NCBI GenBank assembly: GCA_958299035.1
Contig: CATQJL010000112.1
Location: 1,348,123-1,412,122 of the forward strand
Length of the DNA stretch: 64,000 nucleotides
Direction of reading: 5' to 3'
From: Cylicocyclus nassatus
Lineage: Eukaryota > Nematoda > Chromadorea > Rhabditida > Strongylidae
Shown here: positions 1 through 10,056 of the stretch, piece by piece
Numbering within the stretch: the first letter of the stretch is position 1
Layout of the letters: each line of letters starts with the position of its first letter
Position numbers and translations under genes: made by a program
The notes under the pieces: generated by a model
Told to the model about the DNA's origin: nothing
The model's input: only the letters and a program-made list of their open reading frames with translations
Database searches by the model: none

Positions 1-795
1 GATCGCTCCCCTCCCCTCTGTCATGGCGGGGTTCGGCGGAGGGGATCGTTCCCCTGGGGATCCAGCTCCCCTCCCCTCCCCAGCGGGGACGTACGTGCAT
101 ACGGGCCTAAGATGGTAGATCTTTTGTTGATTTCTTACGTTAAAGGTTAGATTAGATCATAAAGCTTGACCAGGATTTGTAGAAGGTCGAACTTTCGGAA
201 TAAGGAGCGAGCATTATCTGTTGCGAATTTACTGGGTTGCTTCTTGCTCAAAGTTTGAATGTTTTTTGTTCAGTTCATCGTTAAGGGATATCCGTCGACC
301 AAAATACGATTGCTAAGCCCTCCATTCAGTCCTTTCTACGAATCGAAGATTAGTGCAGAGTGGGCTCAAACGAAGCTTGCAATTTTTTTTAGTTAACTCA
401 AGAAAAACTCGTGAACATCTGCATGACATGTACAAAATTCTTTGAGCTTTAATTTGTCCTTGTAGGAAAACCGACTAACACTTGTAAAAACCTTCAGCGA
501 TCGTGATCTATATGCCACTGAGAAGTTTGTGTACTGATTGAAAAAAAAACAACATCTCAGGTCGATGGCTGTTACTAACAACAAGAATGATGCAGATATC
601 TCTGATTCGAATATGTTTTGATTTGGTGCTCTTGTCCAATTTTTTGTCAGGGAAGTAGTTTGAAGCTAAGCGCTGTTGATGAGCTTTATTGAGCACGCTT
701 CTTCTGAAAAATTTTGTTAGAAACTACTAGGAGATTTGTGTGGTCTTAGGCTGCTTGAAACGATCTAACCCAAGTTTCACGTGTCACCATCAAGG
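1..795. other. intergenic, no gene seen
   Basis: The first 90 bases are a C/T- and G-rich low-complexity stretch built on repeats of CTCCCCTCC and GGGGATC. The remainder is AT-rich and has only short chance ORFs with no recognisable protein motif, intron signals or terminal inverted repeats. I see no gene here. Confidence 0.5.
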
Positions 796-1240
796 TTGAA
801 GGCAGTGTCCGGGCAAGAACTCGATTTTGAGATTTTGTGCTTACCCGGGCCTATTCGCTGTGCTGAATCCGAAAATCCACACTGAAGAGCGCGGAAACGG
901 CGAAAAAGGGCTCTAACACGGGAGGGAAATCAGCAAGTGGGCGGGGTCTTCCCTCCAGCTTCCAGAGCAATTTTCTCAAATCCGTTAGCCGCCCTGACAT
1001 CATTAACGATCAAGTGCAAACTAATGACTTGAACCCGGAATCAAAAAGATCGCCCCCGAAGCTGGGAGCGTGAATTCACAGTGGGGAAGACCCCGCCCAC
1101 TTGCTGATTTCCCTCCAGTGTTAGAGCCCTTTTTCGTCGTTTTCGCGCTCTCCAATGGGATTTTCGGATTCAGCATTACGAATAGGCCCGGGTAAGCACA
1201 AAACCTCAAAATCGAGTTTTTGCCCGGACACTGCCTTTAA
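796..1240. mobile_element. MITE with TTAAAGGCAG-type ends (copy T1)
   Basis: The left end (TTGAAGGCAGTGTCCGGGCA) and the right end (TGCCCGGACACTGCCTTTAA) are inverted copies. The arms continue inward through a shared block containing AAAATCGAG, CCCGGGCCTATTCG and GGCGAAAAAGGGCTCTAACA. The right end abuts TTAA, as expected of a family that targets TTAA (piggyBac-like); the left TTAA has decayed to TTGA. The element is about 445 bp with no coding capacity. Confidence 0.75.
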
Positions 1241-1901
1241 CAACAGCTCTGATCCACTTCATTTGAGCTAAAAACTTGTAAGATTCAACTGCCCGAAAAA
1301 TCGAGAAAAATCATAACTCAGTTTATAAGAATTCTACAAAAATTCTAACTTGCTCACGTAAACACTACCCACATAAAACATATATGAACGCCGTTGCCGT
1401 AATTTTTCCTCCGTCAGAAATCAAGAAAACGAATATCTTCACGCTTTTGCCAAAGTGATACTATGTCGTTCCCACATAAGTAGATGTATACTACAAATCT
1501 GTAGAAATACAAACTTAAATTTTCAGCTCTCTACAAGCGTTAGTTATCGAGAAATTTGAATTTTAGCTTGAACTACCTGACTAATGAAAGCTATATTCGA
1601 TATTTCTCGAGAACTAACGCTTGTAGAGAGCTGAAAGTTTACGTTTATACTTCTAAAGATTTGTAGTACACATCTACTTAAGTGGGGACGACAAGAATCA
1701 CTTTGGCAAAAGCATGAAGATTTTCTAACGGAGGAAGAAATACGGCTACGGCGTACATATATGTCTTATGTGGATAGTGTTTACGTGAGCAAGTTAGAAT
1801 TTTTGTAGGATTCTTATGAACTGACTTATTTTTCTTGAATTTTAGGGCAATTGAATCTTTTTAGTTTTTGGCTCTAAACTCGAGGTGGATCAGAGCTGCT
1901 G
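1241..1901. mobile_element. foldback element, ~660 bp
   Basis: CAACAGCTCTGATCCAC at the left is mirrored by GTGGATCAGAGCTGCTG at the right. The arms pair over most of their length, for example TAACTTGCTCACGTAAACAC against its complement near 1780, and CTCTACAAGCGTTAGTT against AACTAACGCTTGTAGAGAG in the centre. It lies directly between two TTAAAGGCAG-family copies. It has no ORF of note. Confidence 0.7.
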
Positions 1902-1967
1902 CCAAATTAAGATAGCTGTCTTATAGAGCTTGTTTAGCTCTATCGAATGGTACCTTGAATGCTAATT

Positions 1968-2314
1968 AGGAAACGGCGAAAAAGGGCTCTAACACGGGAG
2001 GGAAATCAGCAAGTGGGCGGGGTCTTCCCTCCAGCTTCCAGAGTAATTTTCTCGAATCCGTTAGCCGCCTTGACATCACTACCGATCAAGTGCAAATGAA
2101 TGACTTGAAACCGGAATCAAAAAGATCGCCCCCGAAGCTGGGAGCGTGAATTCACAGTGGGGAAGACCCCGCCCACTTGCTGATTTCCCTCCAGTGTTAG
2201 GGCCTTTTTCGTCGGTTTCGCGTTTTCCAATGTGGATTTTCATATTCAGCATATCGAATAGGCCCGGGTAAGCACAAAATCTCAAAATCGAGTTTTTGCC
2301 CGGACACTGCCTTT
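1968..2314. mobile_element. MITE, TTAAAGGCAG family (copy T2, left end missing)
   Basis: This stretch is nearly identical to T1 from GAAACGGCGAAAAAGGGCTC onward and ends in CCGGACACTGCCTTTGAG, a decayed right terminus. The outer ~100 bp of the left arm is absent, so this is a truncated second copy. The two copies flank the 1241-1901 foldback, suggesting duplication or insertion of that element near a T1/T2 pair. Confidence 0.65.
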
Positions 2315-3171
2315 GAGCAAGGTCAGGCACAAGTTCTTAGAAAACGACCCCCCCCCCCCCTCTGTGAAAGCCCATAAACCCCTCCTTTCTCCTTCGGAAA
2401 CTTAGGATCATATTTGAAGAAGATCAGCCTTTACTGTAGAATTTTTGTTATTTGGAAGTCTGTAGGCCCAACTTAACGCGATTGCACGACCACGCACAAC
2501 TTGACGGCAAATTTTGGATCTGGATATTTTTTTACAGGGTAGGGGATTATTTGTCGCCGATAGGGTCCATCCCCGAGCAGGCAGCTGGTATAAATCTGTA
2601 TGCCTGCATAATATGGTTCTGCGCGCTTTGTCGCAGATGAGTGGGACCATCTCTCGGCGGCATATGGTCCTCTAACCCTTTTTTCTGAGCTGTAAGTTCA
2701 CAGTCGTGCAGTGTTCGGCTCCAAATTCTCAGTATAGCAAGAAGAGGCTTTGAGCAGCTCAGGCAGCCTGACCTTTTGAGGGGTTGTGCCTGATCCTATC
2801 AATTCCTCGAAGATTCCACAGTAAGTGTTTGAGCTTGCTTCGACTTGTTTCGGCCTTGTTGTGATCCGTAGAGTTAAAGCAATCAAGGTGAAAAACGCGC
2901 CGGTTGGTTCTTACTCCACCATTTGATAACGATAGGAACCCTGATTTCTACTATAGACTGATAGAGGAAATTGCTTTCTTATGAGTATAAAAAAGCTGAC
3001 TTTTTCACTTCTGAAATCAAGTTAACCATGTTTGAAAATCACGCTACTTATACTTTGAGAAACACTAGAAAATGCAGTAGGTAATGGTTTGTGAGCTCAT
3101 AGAGGTAATTTGACATGCTGAGTACGGAAATGTGAATGAGTGCAATATCCACCGGACAATACTTGTAACGA
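2315..3171. other. intergenic with one short foldback element
   Basis: There is a run of 14 or so C at about 2347. From 2537 to about 2680 lies a diverged copy of the ~145 bp foldback family whose ends read GTAGAGGACTATATGTCGCC; here they are GGTAGGGGATTATTTGTCGC on the left and a GGCGGCATATGGTCCTCTAA-like right end. Nothing else in the stretch resembles a gene. Confidence 0.45.
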
Positions 3172-3619
3172 ACAGAAATTCCCATCGAATGAACGAATAT
3201 TGAGTAATTGATTTTTGAATATTTTTTGAACAATGAATATCGAATAATTTTTGGAAAATTTTCAATGAACGAATATTATTCGACTTCCGATTTTCATGTT
3301 ATTCGAATCCAAATATTCGAATATTCGACTATTCAAACAAACGAAGAATCGGATATCATCGAATATTCGAATGCAGTACTCGAATAATCGCATGCAGTAT
3401 TCGAATATTCAAAAGCAATAGTCGAATATTCGAGTTCGAACAAGGTTTTCACTTCTCGAATATTCGAATATTCGAATGGCTGTCTTTTAGAATTCCTCGA
3501 ACATTCGAATAAGTTGTTTTTTCGAGTCGTTGAATAAGCGAATCATTCGATAAAGACCCTTTTCCATTCATTTGACTATTGGAATACTCGAATAGTCGAA
3601 TAAATGGAAAATTATTAAA

Positions 3620-4631
3620 TTAGGTCGTTCCGAAAGTATTGTCGCTTTTTTCAAACGTACGCCACATCTCGTCGAAAAAAGATGTGTAAGAGATTTTGGT
3701 AGCATCTGATCAGCATTTCATACTCTTTCTAATGATTATATAACCACTGCACAAAATTCAATAACCTCTCGAAAAATTATCAAAATCTGTGACCCATGCT
3801 TTTCGAGAAGGCCAAATTTCACAATTTTTCTAAATCTTTACAACAACCCTCGGAAGGAGTCCAAGTAATGGATGGATAGAGCAAGCCCTACAGGAAACAG
3901 CACAACTTTTTTCTACTTTCCAGAGTTCGTCATAATTTTTGTATAAATTTTTTGATGAAGCCAGCAAATTTTAGCATTCTCGCCTAAGACGCAGATGCAT
4001 CAAACACCAGTCAATTTTCGGATTTTGAAACTTGCAAAGATGGATTATGGTTTGACACTAATTTTACAAACCAACATTCACTGCTTCAGCTTAGCAACTT
4101 TCAAAATTTCCGGGTACAGCCTAGGGCGCCCTGGAAAACCCGAATTATGATGGTTTTATCCCGGAAAACTTGATGAATCGGGAACAAAAAACAACTGGTA
4201 GAAAGAGGAGAAAAAGCTGCGTCGAATGACACCCGAGTTGCTTGCCGGTTGTTGTTCCGTGAAGTTTGAGTTGATCAAATATGGAATTTGATGACATTGA
4301 AACATTGCTTCTAGAAACCCTAAGAAGCAAGCTAAGGAAAAGAAAAAAATAACCCTTTGTCCTATAGGGCTTGCTTCATCTAACTGTTACTTATACTTCT
4401 TCGGAGAATAAGTACAAAAATTTAGAAAAATACCCGAGCTTGACCATGGCAAAAAGATGAGTCGCAGATTTTGGTAATTTTTCGAGAGCTCATTGAATAC
4501 TATGCAGTAAAATTAGAACCATAAAAAAAGATGAAATGCTGCCTCGTATTATCCTAAGACCTCCTGAAATCTTGATTCCATGAAAAGTGGCGTTCATTTG
4601 AAAAAGCGACATTACTTTCGAAACGACCTAA
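3620..4631. mobile_element. mariner-type MITE (copy M1)
   Basis: The terminal inverted repeats are TTAGGTCGTTCCGAAAGT at the left and ACTTTCGAAACGACCTAA at the right, the TTAGGT...CGAAAG pattern of mariner-like elements. About 60 bp inside the left end, GCGACAATACTTT-side sequence and CGCCACAT...GGTAGCAT are shared with the copy at 30975-31966. The element is about 1.0 kb and carries no transposase ORF, so it is non-autonomous. Confidence 0.75.
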
Positions 4632-4782
4632 TATTATATATTTCGATTATTAGTATTTCGAATATTTAACATTAACATTAACATTTATTGCATAGGGTTC
4701 CTATGCATCAACACAACATAAACAATAACGAACGAACAAGAGATTGAAACAACAAAAAGAATGAGGTAGATGAACATAAAAG

Positions 4783-7611
4783 TCAGGTCTGTAAAGGAGA
4801 AGATAGATAGTTTTTGAGAATGGTTTTAAATTGTGCCAATTTAACAGGAAATCTATTCTTCCTAACAAACTTATCAATATCATGAGTAACTCGGTTTACA
4901 AAGAAAAACCGCCTCACATTTTTCCTAGGCCGCGATAGTACTATCTTGTCTGAGCCTCCTCTAGTTATGGAACTTCTTCTCTGGAAAAACTCTGAAGCAT
5001 TGAGATTGCAACTTCCGAAAAGAATCTTATGAGCCATTATCAGATCAAAAGCGCGTCTTCTAGTAGCAAGAGGCTCAAGACCCAAATTGTTATTTCGAAG
5101 GGTGTAGTTAGGGATACGATCGTATACAAATCCATTGCTCCTTATCAGCAGTTTCCTAGTGAAACTGTTTTGTACTTTTTCAATTGCATATATACTCGTC
5201 TTCTTGTAAGGATTGAACACAACAGTTCCGTATTCAACTAAAGGTCTGACATAAACTTTATAAGCTCTTACGAGAAGATCGATATCATTCGTTGAGAGGG
5301 CTCTATACAAATTATAAACTGCATGCATTCCTCTCGCAGCAATAGATTGACAATGTTTATCAAAACTTAGTCGATTATCCACCAGAAATCCAAGATCCGT
5401 CACCTCAGTTACATAATCTAGGATGTCCTGTCCTATAGTGTAGGAATATTCCACAGATTTTGGCCCTAGAGACAATACCTTTGTTTTCTCACACGAAATA
5501 GGCAATAGCCAGTCTTCCGACCATCTAACAACGAGATCTAAAGCCATCTGTACCTTTTCTTTATCTGCGCGCTCAATGACTGCACTGTAGATTTTGAAGT
5601 CATCAGCGAAAGCACAGCATCCAACACCAGCTCCCAGCACAAGGTCAGGAAGGTCATAAGTATAAATATTGAACAAGATTGGGGATAGAACCCCACCTTG
5701 AGGCACTCCACTCAGCATAGGTCGTAGACTAGAAAAGCTTTCATTAACTCGGACTGTAAATGAACGTTCATGTAAAAAGGCCTCAATCCAAGCTATAACC
5801 TGGGGATGGATGCCAATCATTTTTAGTTTGACTATAAGTTTGGTATGAGAGACCTTGTCAAATGCTTTAGTAAAATCTAGGTAAATGACATCAACCCCTT
5901 TGCCTGCGTCTAATGCCCGAGTCCAGTCATTCAGCGAATGCAACATCGCCGTAACCGTTGATTTGCCTGCTTGAAACCCATGCTGAGCGTTAGAAATGAT
6001 ACCACGACTGGTTAGATGATTAACTATTCTTTTCTTTAACACTTTCTCAAACAATCTAGCAAAAACGGAGGTAATACTTATAGGCCGGTAGTTTTTAGGG
6101 GAGGTGTGAGGCTTCTTTTTAGGTATGGGAGTTACATACGATATTTTCCATCTGTATGGAACTTCTGCACTAATCAAGCTCAAGTTAAATATGAATTGCA
6201 GGGGTTTCGCAATGATATGGGCAACCTCTTTGATGAATCGATGAGGTATATGATCAGGGGTAAGAGATTTTGATTTTGGCCATCTACGAAGAAGTTCAAA
6301 AATCTCACTTTCATCAAAATATACAGAGTCCATAGCTTCAAATCGCGGTATAACATTTTCGGAAACACTTGATTCATCTCTCTGAAAAACCTTTTCGAAA
6401 ACATCTGCAAAACACTCTGATTTTTCAGCATCAGTATTTATGGCTGCACCATCATCAGCCAAAAGAACTCCCAACTTCATCCTCTCTTTAAGCCTTGAAT
6501 TAAGGAGCTGGTAGAACGCTGATCTGTTTCCACTGTTTATGGTTTTCTTTTCCAAGTAAGCCTGATATTTTTTTAATCGCTTCAAGTATCTATGATTTAT
6601 CCTTTTGTATAATGTAGATGCAATTCCTCTTCCATTAGCTCTCGCTTTATACCAAGCTTTTGCTCTAATACGCGAAAGCGTCACAAGATGTTTCGGAATG
6701 CTCGGCGTATTTCGCGGTACAGATATGAGCGGCACGTAAAGTTCAATTGTATGCTGAAGGATAAAAATCATCATCTCATACATATCATTGAGTGAGCCTG
6801 CTGCATGAAAGGAGCCTAGCCAGTCAATTGTTTCCAGATAGCTGATAGCTCCTGCCATGTTGGCATTTTTAAAGTCCCTTCTCAAAACGCATTTGACTTT
6901 AGTTCTACATAGGTCCTCCAAACGAAAACTTATCAAGGCATGGTCACTAGAGCCCACCGGTGGATTTACCAGGACATCCTTTATTAATTCTTCATCATTA
7001 GTTAAAATCAAGTCTAATATGCTTTTCCCCAGCGTGCAGGTGGTTACTTTTTGAACAAGGCGATGATTCAAACACATATTCATGAACAATTTAGCTGCAG
7101 GACTTGCTTTGTAGAATTGAAAAGAATTCCAATCAATTCCCGGAAGATTGAAATCACCCAACAGTACTGATGGGTAGCTGCACGCTATGAGATCTGTAAT
7201 AGCTTTAATCATTTGCCTAATGTTTCGAGCTGTGCATGACGGCGCCCTATACACAAGTATCAAACGCATTTGTTGGCGACTGGTTACGATATCGGAGCAA
7301 ATCAATTCATATCCATCAACGACTGATTCAGAAAAAATCAATTGTGGATATAGTTCCCTACTAATCAATACGGCCACCCCTCCTCCAATTTTAGCCTCTC
7401 GATCACACCTATATATTTCAAAAGAATTATGAAAGTTTCCCAAGATAGGCAAATCACTGATGGTACTTTTGAGCCATGTTTCAGTAAGGCAGACTATCCA
7501 GGCAGGAGAAGACCGAAGAACAAATGTGAGGGGCAGTGCATTTTTAGAAAGAGATCTTATGTTTGTTAGGAGGCACGGAATAGAACTATCTATCTTCCGA
7601 GGAAAAATCAC
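4783..7611 (-). CDS. LINE ORF2: APE endonuclease-reverse transcriptase
   Basis: This frame encodes a 942-residue polyprotein that nicks target DNA and reverse-transcribes the element RNA. The N-terminal apurinic-like endonuclease (about 1-230) has NIRSLSKN and LTETWL (residues 17-47), the catalytic LLGDFN (150-155) and SSDHALI (221-227). A linker leads to the reverse transcriptase (about 480-720). That domain shows NYRPISI, AQHGFQAGKST, catalytic YLDFTKAFDKVSH (577-589), LSGVPQGGVLSP (633-644) and the FADD active site (668-671). A C-terminal region of about 200 residues follows; no RNase H is recognised. The frame has no ATG at its start. It opens with GTG inside ORF1's terminal ATGTGA, so it is probably expressed as an ORF1-ORF2 product by -1 frameshifting, or by termination-reinitiation. 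No stop or frameshift interrupts it. Confidence 0.93.
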   Translation of the reverse strand: MIFPRKIDSSIPCLLTNIRSLSKNALPLTFVLRSSPAWIVCLTETWLKSTISDLPILGNFHNSFEIYRCDREAKIGGGVAVLISRELYPQLIFSESVVDGYELICSDIVTSRQQMRLILVYRAPSCTARNIRQMIKAITDLIACSYPSVLLGDFNLPGIDWNSFQFYKASPAAKLFMNMCLNHRLVQKVTTCTLGKSILDLILTNDEELIKDVLVNPPVGSSDHALISFRLEDLCRTKVKCVLRRDFKNANMAGAISYLETIDWLGSFHAAGSLNDMYEMMIFILQHTIELYVPLISVPRNTPSIPKHLVTLSRIRAKAWYKARANGRGIASTLYKRINHRYLKRLKKYQAYLEKKTINSGNRSAFYQLLNSRLKERMKLGVLLADDGAAINTDAEKSECFADVFEKVFQRDESSVSENVIPRFEAMDSVYFDESEIFELLRRWPKSKSLTPDHIPHRFIKEVAHIIAKPLQFIFNLSLISAEVPYRWKISYVTPIPKKKPHTSPKNYRPISITSVFARLFEKVLKKRIVNHLTSRGIISNAQHGFQAGKSTVTAMLHSLNDWTRALDAGKGVDVIYLDFTKAFDKVSHTKLIVKLKMIGIHPQVIAWIEAFLHERSFTVRVNESFSSLRPMLSGVPQGGVLSPILFNIYTYDLPDLVLGAGVGCCAFADDFKIYSAVIERADKEKVQMALDLVVRWSEDWLLPISCEKTKVLSLGPKSVEYSYTIGQDILDYVTEVTDLGFLVDNRLSFDKHCQSIAARGMHAVYNLYRALSTNDIDLLVRAYKVYVRPLVEYGTVVFNPYKKTSIYAIEKVQNSFTRKLLIRSNGFVYDRIPNYTLRNNNLGLEPLATRRRAFDLIMAHKILFGSCNLNASEFFQRRSSITRGGSDKIVLSRPRKNVRRFFFVNRVTHDIDKFVRKNRFPVKLAQFKTILKNYLSSPLQT

Positions 7612-8423
7612 ATGTTTAAATCATAGCTACAACGCGACTGCAAATTACGTGAAGAAATGTCAATTCTATTTCTCGAATGAGGGGGAGGATTTGATGAGAT
7701 ATGATCATGATCAACGACAAGCGAAGAACGATTAGGCTCAGGATTGCGATCTATCTTTTTCTTCCTTTCCTCAGGGGGAAGGGAAGGTCTTATATACAAA
7801 CCTTGCCTATAAGGGAAATATTTCAAACGGGAAGCACGCCTGAGCGTGAGCCTAACAAAGTAGGAGGATGGCATAAGAACTTTTAGTAGCCTATCACGAT
7901 TAGCATTCGGTTTACCCATGCGGTATACCGAAATCGGGCGACAATCTATCGATAAAAATTCCAATATTTGACCCACACAGTTGAAGTCGTTGTTGATCCT
8001 TTGACTACTGTTGCCATAACGGTATTCGGGTACTCCAATAAACACGAGCGAGCGCTGCCTTTCGAGCTCTTCATATGTGGAGGCATGTGGTGGGGGGCTC
8101 GTTGAAGTCGGCGGGCTGGTGCTGGAACTATTGACAATTTTCTTCAAATCAGAATTTTCCGCTCTCAGCTTCGCCAGCTCTTCTTTCAAAAGCCTAACGT
8201 CGTCGCGCAACTCACTATTAGACTGGAGAATAGCGTCCGTTTGTTTATGACTTTCCAACAAAATTGAAATAATGGCTCGAGCGTAAACAGGCAAACCGTC
8301 ATCCTTGGCCAGATCGGCCGCCGCCTGCAGTAGATCGGGTGACGCGCGTGGTGATTCGGCCAAATCCAGACGTCGCTTCTTCCAGCGATCCGCAGGAGGA
8401 ACAGGATAAGAGGGCGTATCCAT
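7608..8423 (-). CDS. LINE ORF1 protein (nucleic-acid-binding, coiled coil)
   Basis: This is the first ORF of the LINE. ORF1 proteins of this type bind element RNA and form the retrotransposition particle. I choose the ATG at 8421-8423 (protein starts MDTPSYPVPP); the frame is open upstream to 8555 but that part looks like leader. A leucine/glutamate-rich segment around residues 55-100 (from LLESHKQTDA through RAENSDLKKI) looks like a coiled coil and is followed by a Ser/Thr/Pro linker. Then comes a fold containing RSLVFIGVPE and RLLKVLMPSS, and a basic RPSLPPEERKKKIDRNP motif, both typical of ORF1 proteins of CR1/Jockey-like LINEs. The last codons GAT TTA AAC ATG TGA contain a -1 frameshift heptamer and overlap ORF2 by four bases. 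The exact domain fold is inferred. Confidence 0.8.
   Translation of the reverse strand: MDTPSYPVPPADRWKKRRLDLAESPRASPDLLQAAADLAKDDGLPVYARAIISILLESHKQTDAILQSNSELRDDVRLLKEELAKLRAENSDLKKIVNSSSTSPPTSTSPPPHASTYEELERQRSLVFIGVPEYRYGNSSQRINNDFNCVGQILEFLSIDCRPISVYRMGKPNANRDRLLKVLMPSSYFVRLTLRRASRLKYFPYRQGLYIRPSLPPEERKKKIDRNPEPNRSSLVVDHDHISSNPPPHSRNRIDISSRNLQSRCSYDLNM
7614..7620 (-). promoter_or_regulatory. putative -1 ribosomal frameshift heptamer TTTAAAC
   Basis: On the minus strand, ORF1 ends GAT TTA AAC ATG TGA. T TTA AAC fits the X XXY YYZ rule in exactly the ORF1 phase. Slipping back one base reads TTT AAA CAT GTG ATT, which is the ORF2 frame. An imperfect hairpin (GGAA..TAG / CTA..TTCC) begins about 15 bases downstream. 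The heptamer is seen directly; its use is inferred. Confidence 0.55.
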
Positions 8424-8643
8424 AAGTTTAGAAGAAAGAATAGCAGTAGCGAATATCAGCGTCGAAGGAAAAAATAGGCTGCCGAACGTCGGGTTGGGTT
8501 GGCTGAGACGAGACGGCGCAAAAAATCGACCGCTCAGGGTGAGCGAGGGTCGCAAGAATGATTATTATTCGAAATATTATTTATTCGAAATAATAATATA
8601 TTTCGAATAAATTATTCGAATATGAGTATTCGGTTCCGACTAT

Positions 8644-10056
8644 ACGCCGGACTAGCGCTTATCTTTCTCACCTTAATCGTAGTATCTCCATAACTGAAAA
8701 AATTCGATTACCCTCCCCTTGCAGTATAATACGACCCCCCAGATCAGGCACGCCTGACTCCACGCTCAACCCTGGTCATCATGCCTTCCTTTTTTTGAAA
8801 ATTCTGGAAACATCAGGCCGCTTGGGGACGCCGCCTCCGCGGTTTTCCCAGTGTGAGCTCAAAGTTCAAATAGCTTTTAGAAGCCTGTTTTCAGTTTTCA
8901 GTGTACAAACTACAAACTTGAGTCGTACTTCACTGAAACATCACAATCTTTCCATATGTGCGAAGGGTACATGAAGTATGCTTACCGTCCACCTAGATTC
9001 ATTCTTTTCAATGTATATAATACAATTGTTCATCAATCCGACTCAAAAAACTTGAAAGTCAGGTTTTCCTACACCTCAGTAGTCATTTCTTCAGCGTTTC
9101 ATGTCCACTTCTTTCTTCGTATGAAATATTTTCAAGATCTTCCTTCCTCTTCCGCTCTGTTCGTGCCCTTTTTAATAGGTTCAGCCATCTTCCACTAAAA
9201 ACTTAACACCATTGTGAGGTCTTATATGATTTGCAGGGTATCCTCAGGGATCGCTCCTTCTCTTGAGATCTTTTTCTATTGGTGTTGGTGTTATATGTGG
9301 TGTTGACGAAATTTCAGGGTGTATGCCAAGATGAACGATAGCTGGAAATATGCATACTGTGATCGTGCGGTTGTCAATATGCCGCACATAGAATCCGAAT
9401 TTTTTGAAGCGATATGTTCTTCACTGAATTGAAAATGGTGTCGAACCGTAAGAATTAGAGCACACCGAGCACCCAGCGTTTTTTCCAGATTTGTAACAGT
9501 CAACGTAGAAAATTTAGAATTTGAAAAATATTTGACCTACGCAACGCATACGGCTAGCGCAAGCTATCGTACATGTTGGTTGTGAGATGTGAGTTGAGCG
9601 AGCATAGTGCGATCTCTCACTTTGGAATGGGTGTCGCTTAGTGAAAAAGGAAAACAGAAGAAAAAAACAGCTTACATGAACATTAAACTGTTGCTAAATA
9701 TCACTAGAACTTTTTGACGAAGGATATATGAATGAACGAACAGTACTTAAATGGTTTTTCTGCCTACGTATGAGAGTATCTAGACACTGGAAGTGACTGA
9801 CAAGCGAGCTGTGAGCTGTGAACTAAGCATTGACGTGATACTTTGTTGTGTTTTATGCTCTTGTGGGCGCAAAGACCGCTGTCAAACCCGTCGTCACGAT
9901 TTTAAAAATGACCTATACGCAGATATGAGCCTTCATCTCTTCTCATCTATTTTGAGACTAGGACGGTTTTGCTTTACGGATTCAATCTTATTTGTTTTTC
10001 CCTTCCATCTAAATCATTGTAATTTGAATGAAATGATGGTCAAGTTTTATGATGGA
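8644..10056. other. intergenic; remnant of a hAT-type element end, otherwise nothing
   Basis: At 8700-8777 a fragment reads ATACGACCCCCCAGATCAGG...CACGCTCAACCCTGG. It resembles the right end of the CAGGGTCAAGCG-ended elements at 11928-13003 and 29859-30870, but the rest is gone. From there to the Helitron the sequence is AT-rich with only chance ORFs. Confidence 0.4.

Larger units (their letters stand above)
4666..8560 (-). mobile_element. CR1/Jockey-like non-LTR retrotransposon (LINE), apparently intact
   Basis: Read on the minus strand, the element starts near 8560 with a very short leader, then has ORF1 (to 7608) and ORF2 (7611-4783). It ends in a ~115 bp 3' tail. The tail carries a perfect stem-loop (TGCATAGG-AAC-CCTATGCA, plus-strand 4689-4707), followed by three copies of AATGTT. 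A 3' hairpin plus a short tandem-repeat tail instead of poly(A) is known in CR1-like elements. Both ORFs are uninterrupted, so this looks like a recent and possibly active insertion. It sits in TTCGAATA-rich DNA, and the low complexity there hides any target duplication. Confidence 0.9.
3172..8643. mobile_element. TTCGAATA-rich element, interrupted (copy S1)
   Basis: The left part (3172-3619) and right part (about 8561-8643) are both built from overlapping ATTCGAATATTCGAAT-like words. The left boundary reads AAATTCCCATCGAATGAACG and the right boundary GAATATGAGTATTCGGTTCC. The same boundary sequences flank uninterrupted copies at 56363-56719 and 62502-63082, so these are the two ends of one element. 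It was later split by a mariner-type MITE (3620-4631) and a LINE (4666-8560), with a 35 bp sliver of the host element left between them. Confidence 0.65.

Noticed and set aside
8424..8555. Longer start for LINE ORF1
   Set aside because: The extra 44 codons look like translated leader (Phe/Ser/Leu-rich) and the internal ATG gives a more typical N-terminus.
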